Below are positions 43,358 through 50,844 of a DNA stretch of 64,000 nucleotides, piece after piece. This stretch comes from Vibrio sp. Isolate34 (GTDB taxonomy: Bacteria > Pseudomonadota > Gammaproteobacteria > Enterobacterales > Vibrionaceae): positions 62,460-126,459 of the forward strand of contig NZ_JAKEUO010000013.1 in assembly GCF_022397915.1 (NCBI RefSeq), written 5' to 3'. Position 1 is the first letter of the stretch. Each line of letters opens with the position of its first letter. The notes beneath the pieces were generated by a model. It saw only the letters and a program-made list of their open reading frames with translations. It was not told where the DNA came from and ran no database searches. Position numbers and translations under genes: made by a program.

Positions 43358-43384
43358 AAAAAAGCGAAGCCATAAGCTTCGCTT
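43358..43384 (-). terminator. terminator of the DUF368 gene
   Basis: On the minus strand AAAGCGAAGC pairs with GCTTCGCTTT around 5 bases and continues into T-rich sequence. It lies about 75 bases after the popT stop. Confidence 0.85.
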
Positions 43385-43458
43385 TGATTCAATTCACAAG
43401 GTGCGTCGCTATCTAAGCCCGGCACCCTACATGCTAACTTAAGCACGATTGTTAGAGG

Positions 43459-44379
43459 TTAGTCAGCATTGCGCTCAGCAAACTTTTCTAAACCCAGCAC
43501 CAACGCGATAGCCACTAACATCATGATCACCGATAAAGTGAGCTGAGAGGGTTGAGACGTTACCGCTTCGAAATTGAACGGAGAGAGGTTCTCTTGAATC
43601 AGCGGCACTTGCTCACCTTTCGAGTTGATGCGCCAGCTGATGGTCTCTTTCCAAGGCCAGATCTTAGGTAGCGTACCGATCATCAAACCCGTTAAAAACA
43701 CCAATGTAAAATCACGGAATGAGCGTAGTAACCAAGAGAGTACGTGTGAGAAAGTCAGTAGACCAATCACACAGCCACCTAGGAATAGTGCAAGGACATC
43801 GATTTGAAACGATTTAACAGCGCCAAGCACTGGGCCATACATACCAATCAGAAGCAGAATAAAGCTGCCTGAAATACCCGGTAAGATCATCGCGCAGATC
43901 GCAATTGCACCCGCAATCAAGACGTTGATGCTGGTTGGTTCCATTTGCAGTGGCTTAAGCACAGTAATGCTGTAAGCGAAGGCAACACCAAGCAGTAAAA
44001 AGACGAATCGAATCATATCGCGCTTTTCTACTTGCTTAAGAATATGGAAAACCGACACCAAGATCAGGCCAAAGAAGAAAGACCACAATGGAACAGGGTG
44101 CGTGACCAATAACCAAGAAATCAATTTTGCGAATGTTGCAATGCTAGTGAATACGCCCGCGAACAGTGAAATCAGGAAGAAACCATTGATGTGGTTAAAC
44201 GCAGCTTTGAAGCCTTCGCGTTTCCATAAGCCAAGTACGCTAGGGTTAATTCTGCGAATGCTTTCCAGCAGCGTATCGTAGATACCAGTGATGAATGCGA
44301 TGGTTCCGCCCGACACGCCAGGGACAACGTCGGCTGCGCCCATTGCCATGCCTTTGAAAAAAGTACTTAAGTAGTTCAT
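43459..44379 (-). CDS. popT: DUF368 membrane protein, undecaprenyl-phosphate translocase (PopT-type)
   Basis: A 306-residue inner-membrane protein with about eight or nine helices and the DUF368 signature at the start (FFKGMAMGAADVVPGVSGGTIAFITGIY) and again in the middle (MILPGISGSFILLLIGMYGPVLGAV). DUF368 proteins, including one from V. cholerae, were reported to return undecaprenyl phosphate to the cytoplasmic face for cell-wall and O-antigen synthesis, with importance at alkaline pH. That function is family knowledge. I chose ATG 44379 because the protein then starts MNYLSTFFKG as in relatives; ATG 44418 would add 13 residues. The Qrr RNA is divergent from it. Confidence 0.82.
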   Translation of the reverse strand: MNYLSTFFKGMAMGAADVVPGVSGGTIAFITGIYDTLLESIRRINPSVLGLWKREGFKAAFNHINGFFLISLFAGVFTSIATFAKLISWLLVTHPVPLWSFFFGLILVSVFHILKQVEKRDMIRFVFLLLGVAFAYSITVLKPLQMEPTSINVLIAGAIAICAMILPGISGSFILLLIGMYGPVLGAVKSFQIDVLALFLGGCVIGLLTFSHVLSWLLRSFRDFTLVFLTGLMIGTLPKIWPWKETISWRINSKGEQVPLIQENLSPFNFEAVTSQPSQLTLSVIMMLVAIALVLGLEKFAERNAD

Positions 44380-44592
44380 TGCTTCATAGAGTTGAGGATG
44401 ATTTTGTGCAGTATACAAACTTTAGTGTAAAAAAAGTATGTATATGCCACTGGGTCGATGCTTTTATTACCGCTTTAATTGTAAGGCAATAAGTTGAAGT
44501 GAACTTTTGCCTAATATTTAAAATACAACCACTTAGTAATTTATCATTAAGAGTATAGATGAAACTGGTCTCTTATCGATATTGCATCTTGG

Positions 44593-44618
44593 TTGCATTA
44601 TGCAAATGCACTTTGCAA
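44593..44618. promoter_or_regulatory. LuxO binding sites of the Qrr gene
   Basis: TTGCATTATGCAA (44593–44605) matches the LuxO palindrome TTGCA-W3-TGCAA completely. A second, weaker copy, ATGCACTTTGCAA, follows directly (44606–44618). They are 62–87 bases upstream of the sigma-54 element, a normal enhancer distance. Confidence 0.8.
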
Positions 44619-44679
44619 TTCGCATGTGAAAATCGCGGTTTTTATGCGATGCAGGGCTTATAAAACGCTAAATTAAAGT

Positions 44680-44695
44680 TGGCACGCTAACTGCA
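44680..44695 (+). promoter_or_regulatory. sigma-54 promoter of the Qrr gene
   Basis: TGGCAC-GCTAA-CTGCA matches the -24/-12 consensus TGGCAC-N5-TTGCA with one mismatch. The RNA should start about 11–12 bases downstream of the GC of the -12 element, near 44705. Confidence 0.85.
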
Positions 44696-44704
44696 TTATA
44701 TTAA

Positions 44705-44816
44705 TCGACCCTTCTTAAGCCGAGGGTCACCTAGCCAACTGACGTTGTTAGTGAACTTATGATTTGTTCACAAATATATAGAGCCAATCGCGATTATTGC
44801 GGTTGGCTATTTTTTT
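44705..44816 (+). ncRNA. qrr: Qrr quorum-regulatory small RNA
   Basis: The segment after the sigma-54 promoter starts with the hairpin GACCCT...AGGGTC. It then carries the nearly invariant Qrr core GTCACCTAGCCAACTGACG followed by TTGTTAGTGAAC (44726–44756), the part that pairs with target mRNAs such as luxR/hapR and aphA. It ends in a terminator, AGCCAATCGC...GCGGTTGGCT, followed by seven T. Length of about 110 matches Qrr RNAs. With LuxO sites upstream it should be made at low cell density with LuxO-P and sigma-54, and act with Hfq. Which of the numbered Qrr genes it is cannot be told from this window. Confidence 0.93.
44779..44816 (+). terminator. intrinsic terminator of the Qrr RNA
   Basis: The stem AGCCAA-tcgC...GcgG-TTGGCT (44783–44809) is followed by seven T. 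It forms the Hfq-binding 3' end of the RNA. Confidence 0.9.
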
Positions 44817-44870
44817 GCCTGCCGTTTGGCCATCTCTAATCTCTATCGCTTATTCCCCATTCTCCAAGCG

Positions 44871-44903
44871 AAAAAAAAGCCAGCCACCATCGGTGACTAG
44901 CTT
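44871..44903 (-). terminator. rho-independent terminator of malT
   Basis: On the minus strand AAGCTAGTCACC pairs with GGTGGCTGGCTT (12 pairs, two of them G-U) around 3 bases, followed by TTTTTT. It lies about 37 bases after the malT stop. Confidence 0.88.
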
Positions 44904-44940
44904 ATGTTTTCTCGAATCAATCTTGAATCATGAACCTGTT

Positions 44941-47649
44941 TTAGTACCCCATCAACTGAAGTAAGTTCTCTGCTGTGCTTATCGCTTCTTTACGGTTAGC
45001 AATGTTGAGCTTTTGGTACAGGTTACGAATGTGAGTCTTGATTGTGGTACCTGCTACATCCAGCTCTTGAGCGATTTGCTCGTTACTGAACCCAGAGTAG
45101 ATCAAGCCAAGTACTTGCCATTCACGCTGGGTGAGTGGGCTAGTGCGCACAAGCTCAGGGATATTCGGGTGATTAACCAGATTCTCGACAAAATCTTCGT
45201 CAAAGTGAACCGAACGGCTACGTTGGGTGGTTGAGATATCTTTCATGATCTGCTGAGCACGATGACGTTCTAAATCGCCCAATCCAGGCTTATTGCTCAG
45301 CTTATCTAAGATATGTCCGATAGTTCCACCGTCGACCAAGAAGTTACCGACCATACCGGTTTGGTTGGTCATGTGTAGGGCTTCTTCTAGCAATACGCGC
45401 GCACTGTCTTCATCGTTGATCTGGGTGCGTAATACCGCTTCAACGATTAAGTTTCTGTTGGTATCCGTAATCAGATGCGAACGTTGAGCTTCACTTTTTA
45501 AGAATGCCAATGCTTCTTCTGCTTCTTCATACTGTTCAAGGATAATGTGAGCACGCACGATGTTACGCCATTGAAGTTGGCAGAAGTGGTTGCTCGCTGA
45601 TTCTGGTCGAACAGCAACGCTCAACCAGTCACGGATTGCGTCTTTATCGCCTTTCACTTGCCAGAATAAGATCAGAGACAGTGAAGCATTCGCTGTCCAA
45701 TCCACATGGTAAGTTGATTGGCGCAACAAGTGCTGAATCTGGTCGATAAACTTCGACGCTTTATCTATCTCGCCGCGGCTTAGTGAAATACGAGCCAGCA
45801 TCGAGTAGCTGTGTAGGTGCTTACTTGGTGAATGGTGACCAAGAATATCTAAGCCCTTATAGCAACACTCTTCTGCTTCATCTAATCGGTTCCAACACCA
45901 GAAAATCTGCGCTCGAACACGCAATAAGAATTCATGTAGAGGTACGTATTGAAGTTGGTGTTCTTCAATCAGCTTGAATGCGCTGTCTTGCAGTTCGAAT
46001 GCGGCTTGAACGTAGCCTTGAGCGATCAGAATTTCACTTTGCTGGAGAATCGCCCACAGCGCTTGATGGTAAACCTGATATTGGCGAGCGAGCTTCTCGG
46101 TTTGTTGCATCATCGGCAGAGCACGGCTCAAGTTACCCATTACGTGATTCACTTCGCCGACAACCGAGGTTGCGACAATGCGACTACGGTAAACCGTTGT
46201 ATTCAGCTGGCTCAATGAAAGCTCTGCTAACTCGAGTGCTTTTTCTGGTTCATTGCTGTTGATCGCGACTTGTGCACGCAATGCGTTGTATTGACCTTGT
46301 TGTTGAGTATCCAGTTCGATGTTTCGAGCTTGATACTGAGTTTCGGCTTCTTCTAACAGAGTACCCACTTGATCATAACGGTGCTGACTTTGCGCTAGCC
46401 ATGCACGCAGCATTGACAGTTTCGGCTCACTGTAGAGTTGGTCAGTAGTCAGCTGTTTGATCGCCATTTCTAATGATGAAAGCTCACCTTGGTTGAACAT
46501 CTGCCAACCGTGTTCACTGAGGATCTGAACAATCAGTTGTGGGTCGTCTGCGCGCTGTGCGTGTCGCAAAGCTTGGTGAGGCGTTTTCTGTTTGATCCAA
46601 GCTTTAGCTGCACTGCGATGCAATTCCGCTTCTTGTTGCGGAATGCGAGCTTGTCGTTCGTGGGCGAGGAATTCACCAAATAGGTTATGGAAGCGGTACC
46701 AGTTTTTCTCGCCCTCGAGAGGGTAGATGAACAAGCCAAATCGGTTGAGCGATTCGATCATACCGAGTGCGTCTTCACGTTGTGTTAGTGCGCAAACAAG
46801 TTCGTCATTGAAGTGATCAAGCACCGAACACTGCATCAAGAACTGTCGGGTTTCTTTGTCTAGCAGGTCAAAGACTTCCTCAACCAAGTAATCCCAAAGG
46901 TGGGCATGGTTAAAGTGGGAGAACGACTCGGCAGATTGTGCCAACGTACGTTTTTGGTGCTGTGCTTGAAGGGCAATAAGCTGTAATGCAGAAGGCCAAC
47001 CCTCTACATAACTACAGATACTGCCAGCGGTAGTGTCGTCAATGCCGTCGGCGACGCGTTGATTGAAGAAGCGTGTGGTTTCTTCTGTATCAAAAGCCAG
47101 AGAGTCGTTGCCAATTTCAATCATCAAATCACGAACACGCAGGTTAGCTGTACCCAGCGGCGGTGTGCCGCGACTGGTCACAACAAGCGTTAGGTTGTCG
47201 GGCATGTGTTTGAGGAAAAAGCGCATCGCTTCATGGATGTCGTCATTGTTCACCAAGTGATAGTCATCCAACACAAGGAAACACTCGTGGTGGAATTCAG
47301 ACATCTCAGCAAACACTTCACTTAATAAAGAATGCAGCGATGAAAACTGTCGTTTCTCTGCCAGCTTTTGGGCATTCGGGCAGGCATTTTGAGTCGCTTT
47401 ATTAAGGGATTGAAGTAGGTAGTTGATGAAACGGAAGGCATCGTTGTCACTATCATCGATGCTGTACCAACCTACATTCGGTTTTTCTACCAGCCATTGG
47501 GCAGCCATGGTGGTTTTGCCGTATCCAGCTGGAGAGCGGAACAGTACTAGCTTATAGCAATCTGCATTCTGAAGCAGATCGAGAACCCTAGGTCGCAGAA
47601 TTGCATTGTGTAAGCGGCCGGGACGAGTCAGTTTCGAAGGGATCCACAT
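44941..47649 (-). CDS. malT: maltose regulon activator
   Basis: A 902-residue STAND-class regulator. The N-terminal NTPase has Walker [10 protein letters not shown] (39–47), [10 protein letters not shown] and [12 protein letters not shown]-like helical sensor repeats (about 430–780) follow, and a C-terminal LuxR-type helix-turn-helix is at about 833–895 ([52 protein letters not shown]). Length is that of E. coli MalT (901). MalT binds ATP and maltotriose, then activates maltodextrin genes. It is divergent from glgP-malQ across 566 bases, the same arrangement as malT/malPQ in enterics. Targets inferred here are glgP, lamB, pulA and the amylase gene. Confidence 0.96.
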   Translation of the reverse strand: MWIPSKLTRPGRLHNAILRPRVLDLLQNADCYKLVLFRSPAGYGKTTMAAQWLVEKPNVGWYSIDDSDNDAFRFINYLLQSLNKATQNACPNAQKLAEKRQFSSLHSLLSEVFAEMSEFHHECFLVLDDYHLVNNDDIHEAMRFFLKHMPDNLTLVVTSRGTPPLGTANLRVRDLMIEIGNDSLAFDTEETTRFFNQRVADGIDDTTAGSICSYVEGWPSALQLIALQAQHQKRTLAQSAESFSHFNHAHLWDYLVEEVFDLLDKETRQFLMQCSVLDHFNDELVCALTQREDALGMIESLNRFGLFIYPLEGEKNWYRFHNLFGEFLAHERQARIPQQEAELHRSAAKAWIKQKTPHQALRHAQRADDPQLIVQILSEHGWQMFNQGELSSLEMAIKQLTTDQLYSEPKLSMLRAWLAQSQHRYDQVGTLLEEAETQYQARNIELDTQQQGQYNALRAQVAINSNEPEKALELAELSLSQLNTTVYRSRIVATSVVGEVNHVMGNLSRALPMMQQTEKLARQYQVYHQALWAILQQSEILIAQGYVQAAFELQDSAFKLIEEHQLQYVPLHEFLLRVRAQIFWCWNRLDEAEECCYKGLDILGHHSPSKHLHSYSMLARISLSRGEIDKASKFIDQIQHLLRQSTYHVDWTANASLSLILFWQVKGDKDAIRDWLSVAVRPESASNHFCQLQWRNIVRAHIILEQYEEAEEALAFLKSEAQRSHLITDTNRNLIVEAVLRTQINDEDSARVLLEEALHMTNQTGMVGNFLVDGGTIGHILDKLSNKPGLGDLERHRAQQIMKDISTTQRSRSVHFDEDFVENLVNHPNIPELVRTSPLTQREWQVLGLIYSGFSNEQIAQELDVAGTTIKTHIRNLYQKLNIANRKEAISTAENLLQLMGY

Positions 47650-48020
47650 GTCGAAGTTTTACACCTATTCCGTGGCTATGTTCTGGAATATCTCAATCTA
47701 TCGTTGAGTGCAGTCCAATGACATTAGCCTAATTACTTAAGTCTTTACTCATATTACGTGAAGCAAAACGATACCGACTATGATCCTCCTCAGAAACCTT
47801 GCACTCCTGCATGTTTTTGGGGTTCTACGCCCTTTATTTGTGACTTTGCTCACCTTACGGGTGGTTTGTGAATGTGACTTTGTCCTTTCTTACACATGTT
47901 TTTATGTAATAGATGAGAGTCCAAAAATATTTTCGTGATCTGAAACTCAGATTTGGCAATGACTTTAAATGGGTTAAATAAAAGTCACATCAATTGAAGT
48001 TAAGTTATCGAACGGGAGCT

Positions 48021-48036
48021 TGTGATCTTAATCACT
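48021..48036. promoter_or_regulatory. CRP site upstream of glgP
   Basis: TGTGA-TCTTAA-TCACT matches TGTGA-N6-TCACA at 9 of 10 positions. It lies 180 bases upstream of glgP, outside the MalT-like boxes, as in MalT/CRP co-activated promoters. Confidence 0.65.
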
Positions 48037-48094
48037 CCAAGTTTTTATTCTGGGCTAGAACATGAGAGTCAGATCACTAACCCAATCTGGGTAC

Positions 48095-48146
48095 GCCCCC
48101 TACGCCCTCCCATCTACTCCTTGTTTGGCGCGTTAGCGGGAGGATG
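48095..48146. promoter_or_regulatory. candidate MalT boxes upstream of glgP
   Basis: The motifs seen are CGCCCTCCCA (minus TGGGAGGGCG), CTACTCC at 48114–48120 (minus GGAGTAG) and CGGGAGGATG at 48137–48146 (plus). The last fits GGGGAGGAGG at 8 of 10 positions. The CTACTCC motif is shared with the lamB and pulA upstream regions. Confidence 0.45.
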
Positions 48147-48215
48147 TTTAGTTTCTGGTGACCATGCACGATATGTCACAGATGAATTAGAACTATTAAA
48201 AGCGAGATTTCTGAA

Positions 48216-50669
48216 ATGAAACCAACTCAGCAAAAAACTTTCGATAAAGTGTCGTTCCAAGAAAGCGTTAAGAAACATCTATCTGCAACCTACGCAACTA
48301 CTATAGAAAACGCAGATAGCCGCGCATGGTACCTAGCAATGGGTCGCGCGTTAGCCGAACTTACAACATTTGACCTGTTAGAAACTGAAAACGATGAAAA
48401 AATCAAAAACGCGAAGAGTGTTAACTACCTTTCGTTAGAATTCTTGATTGGCCGTCTGACGGGTAACAACCTAATCAGCATGGGTCTGTATGAGCAAATC
48501 ACTCATGCAATGGAAGAGCTAGGTCAAAACCTAACGGATCTTCTAGAAGAAGAACGCGACCCATCACTAGGTAATGGTGGTCTTGGTCGTCTAGCTGCTT
48601 GTTTCATGGATTCTTGTGCCGCTCAAGAATACCCAACAGTAGGCTACGGTCTTCACTACGAATACGGTCTATTCAAGCAGTCTTTCCAAGACGGTCGCCA
48701 ACAAGAATCACCTGACGCGTGGCGCGGTGTTGAAGGTTACCCGTGGGAAGTAGCTCGTCCAGAACTAGCACAACACATTGGTTTTTACGGTCATGTAGAA
48801 GTTGAATTCATTGACGGTAAAGAAGTACGTACTTGGGTTCCAGGTATGGAAGTAAAAGCAATGCCTTGGGATCTACCAATCGTAGGTTACGAGTCAAGCA
48901 CGGTTTACCCGCTGCGTCTTTGGGAATGTCAGGCAATCGCACCATTCTCACTAGCAAGCTTTAACAACGGTGATTACTTCGAAGCGCAACACTCGCTAAT
49001 CGATGCAGGTAACATCACTAAGGTTCTTTACCCGAACGACAACCACGAGAAAGGTAAGACACTGCGTCTAATGCAGCAGTACTTCCACTCAGCAGCATCG
49101 GTTCGCGATATTCTACGTCGTCACGAAGCAGCAGGTTTCTCTCTAGAAGATCTGCCTAAGCAAGAAACAATTCAGCTTAACGATACGCACCCAACGATTG
49201 CGATTCCTGAGCTAATGCGCATCCTGATTGACGAGAAAGGTCTATCTTGGGATCAAGCATGGGAAATCAGTGCTCACACGTTCGCTTACACGAACCACAC
49301 ACTACTTCCAGAAGCACTAGAGACTTGGTCTGAATCTTTGATCAACCGTCTTCTTCCACGTCACATGGAAATCATCTTTGAAATCAACCACCGCTTCATG
49401 CAAGAAGTTCGCAAGATGTGGCCTGGTGACGGTGAGAAGCAAGCGAAGCTTTCTATCATTCAAGAGGGTTTCCACCGCATGGTTCGCATGGCAAACCTAT
49501 GTGTGATTGGTTCTTACAAAGTAAATGGTGTAGCTGCGCTTCACTCTCAACTGGTTAAGAAAGACTTGTTCCCTGAGTTCAACGAAATCTTCCCAGGTAA
49601 ACTGACTAACGTAACGAACGGCATCACGCCACGTCGTTGGTTGAAGTTCTGTAACCCAGGCCTATCTGCGCTAATTACTGGCAAGATCGGTACTGAGTGG
49701 CCTGCAAAACTTGAGCAGCTAGAAGGCATCGCTAAGTTTGCAACAGACGCGAAATTCCAAAAAGAATTCATGGCTGTTAAGAAAGAAAACAAACAGCGTC
49801 TTGCTGATTGGGTTCAAGAGAACATGGGTATCGAGCTAGATACTAACGCTATCTTCGACGTGCAAATCAAGCGTCTGCACGAATACAAGCGTCAGCACCT
49901 AGATTTGCTACACATTCTATCTCTGTACCACCGTATTCTTAACGAACCTAGTTTCGAGTGTGAGCCTCGCGTATGTTTCTTCGCAGCGAAAGCAGCACCG
50001 GGTTACCACCTAGCGAAAGAAATCATCTTCGCGGTTAACAAGATTGCAGAGAAGATCAACAACGATCCTCGCATCGGCAACAAGCTTAAAGTGGTATTCA
50101 TCCCTGACTACCGTGTAAGCATGGCTGAAATCATCATCCCTGCAGCAGACGTTTCTCAGCAAATCTCACTGGCTGGTAAAGAAGCATCAGGTACGGGCAA
50201 CATGAAGATGGCTCTAAACGGCGCTCTAACTATCGGTACGATGGATGGCGCGAACGTTGAGATTCGTGAAGAAGTTGGCGATGAGAATATCTACATCTTC
50301 GGCCTAGACGTTGATGGCGTTCAAGCACTGAAAGCTCAGGGCTACAACCCATACGATTACTACAATGCAGACCCACTACTGAAAGCATCTCTAGACCTAT
50401 TGACTGGCGATGAGTTCACTCCAGGTCAACCAGGTCTTCTACGTGCAACGTTTGATAGCCTGCTAGATGGCGGTGACCCATACCTATGTCTTGCTGACTT
50501 CGCATCTTACGTGAAAGCGCACGAAGACATGGGCACGCAATACAAAGACCAAGCAGGTTGGGCAAAGAAAGCAATTCTTAACACAGCATTGGTTGGTAAG
50601 TTCACATCAGACCGCTCTATCCGCGACTACGTGAACAACATCTGGAAACTAGAAGCGGTTAACCGTTAA
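48216..50669 (+). CDS. glgP: glycogen/maltodextrin phosphorylase
   Basis: An 817-residue GT35 phosphorylase. Family segments run in order: LSLEFLIGR, LGNGGLGRLAACF (glucosyl site), NDTHPTIAIPELMRIL, ITPRRWLK and IKRLHEYKRQHL, then the pyridoxal-phosphate motif EASGTGNMKMALNGA with the lysine near 664, and GTMDGANVEI. It releases glucose-1-phosphate from alpha-1,4-glucan ends using phosphate, in the cytoplasm. Its placement divergent from malT and before malQ corresponds to malP of enterics, so maltodextrin is the likely main substrate. The start ATG has only a weak GCGAGA site. Codon choice is strongly biased (CTA, CGT, GGT), suggesting high expression. Confidence 0.95.
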   Translation: MKPTQQKTFDKVSFQESVKKHLSATYATTIENADSRAWYLAMGRALAELTTFDLLETENDEKIKNAKSVNYLSLEFLIGRLTGNNLISMGLYEQITHAMEELGQNLTDLLEEERDPSLGNGGLGRLAACFMDSCAAQEYPTVGYGLHYEYGLFKQSFQDGRQQESPDAWRGVEGYPWEVARPELAQHIGFYGHVEVEFIDGKEVRTWVPGMEVKAMPWDLPIVGYESSTVYPLRLWECQAIAPFSLASFNNGDYFEAQHSLIDAGNITKVLYPNDNHEKGKTLRLMQQYFHSAASVRDILRRHEAAGFSLEDLPKQETIQLNDTHPTIAIPELMRILIDEKGLSWDQAWEISAHTFAYTNHTLLPEALETWSESLINRLLPRHMEIIFEINHRFMQEVRKMWPGDGEKQAKLSIIQEGFHRMVRMANLCVIGSYKVNGVAALHSQLVKKDLFPEFNEIFPGKLTNVTNGITPRRWLKFCNPGLSALITGKIGTEWPAKLEQLEGIAKFATDAKFQKEFMAVKKENKQRLADWVQENMGIELDTNAIFDVQIKRLHEYKRQHLDLLHILSLYHRILNEPSFECEPRVCFFAAKAAPGYHLAKEIIFAVNKIAEKINNDPRIGNKLKVVFIPDYRVSMAEIIIPAADVSQQISLAGKEASGTGNMKMALNGALTIGTMDGANVEIREEVGDENIYIFGLDVDGVQALKAQGYNPYDYYNADPLLKASLDLLTGDEFTPGQPGLLRATFDSLLDGGDPYLCLADFASYVKAHEDMGTQYKDQAGWAKKAILNTALVGKFTSDRSIRDYVNNIWKLEAVNR

Positions 50670-50681
50670 TAGTTCCCAAGT

Positions 50682-50706
50682 AGCCAAGGCAGCCTCTGCC
50701 TTGGCT
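50682..50706 (+). repeat. hairpin directly after glgP
   Basis: AGCCAAGGCA (50682–50691) pairs with TGCCTTGGCT (50697–50706) around 5 bases. No U-run follows, so it may be a partial terminator or mRNA-stabilising hairpin between glgP and malQ. Confidence 0.55.
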
Positions 50707-50707
50707 C

Positions 50708-50777
50708 AATTAGCTTGTGAGCAAACAGACGGCTTATCCGATAGCAATGCTTACAAACTGATTGTCACAAGCTAATT
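50708..50777. repeat. 13-bp inverted repeat in the glgP-malQ gap
   Basis: AATTAGCTTGTGA (50708–50720) and TCACAAGCTAATT (50765–50777) are exact reverse complements 44 bases apart. In RNA they would form a long stem with an open interior. In DNA each arm carries a TGTGA-like half-site (TTGTGA / TCACAA). Confidence 0.65.
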
Positions 50778-50844
50778 GATTAGTAAAAATTAAATAAACA
50801 ACCCTACAAAAATTGAAAGCGTCAGAACGTTTTCGGAGAGAGCG

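Larger units (their letters stand above)
47650..48215. other. divergent control region malT / glgP
   Basis: 566 bases without a convincing gene. The glgP side carries a CRP-like site (48021–48036) and several MalT-like motifs (48095–48146). A 65-codon frame across them (48022–48219) looks like chance. Confidence 0.6.

Noticed and set aside
43246-43446. 66-codon frame between the copper genes and popT
   Set aside because: It reads through the popT terminator hairpin and has no protein-like composition.
48022-48219. 65-codon frame overlapping the glgP start by four bases
   Set aside because: It runs across the CRP-like and MalT-like sites, has no recognisable protein features and has no good ribosome-binding site; the ATGA overlap is probably chance.
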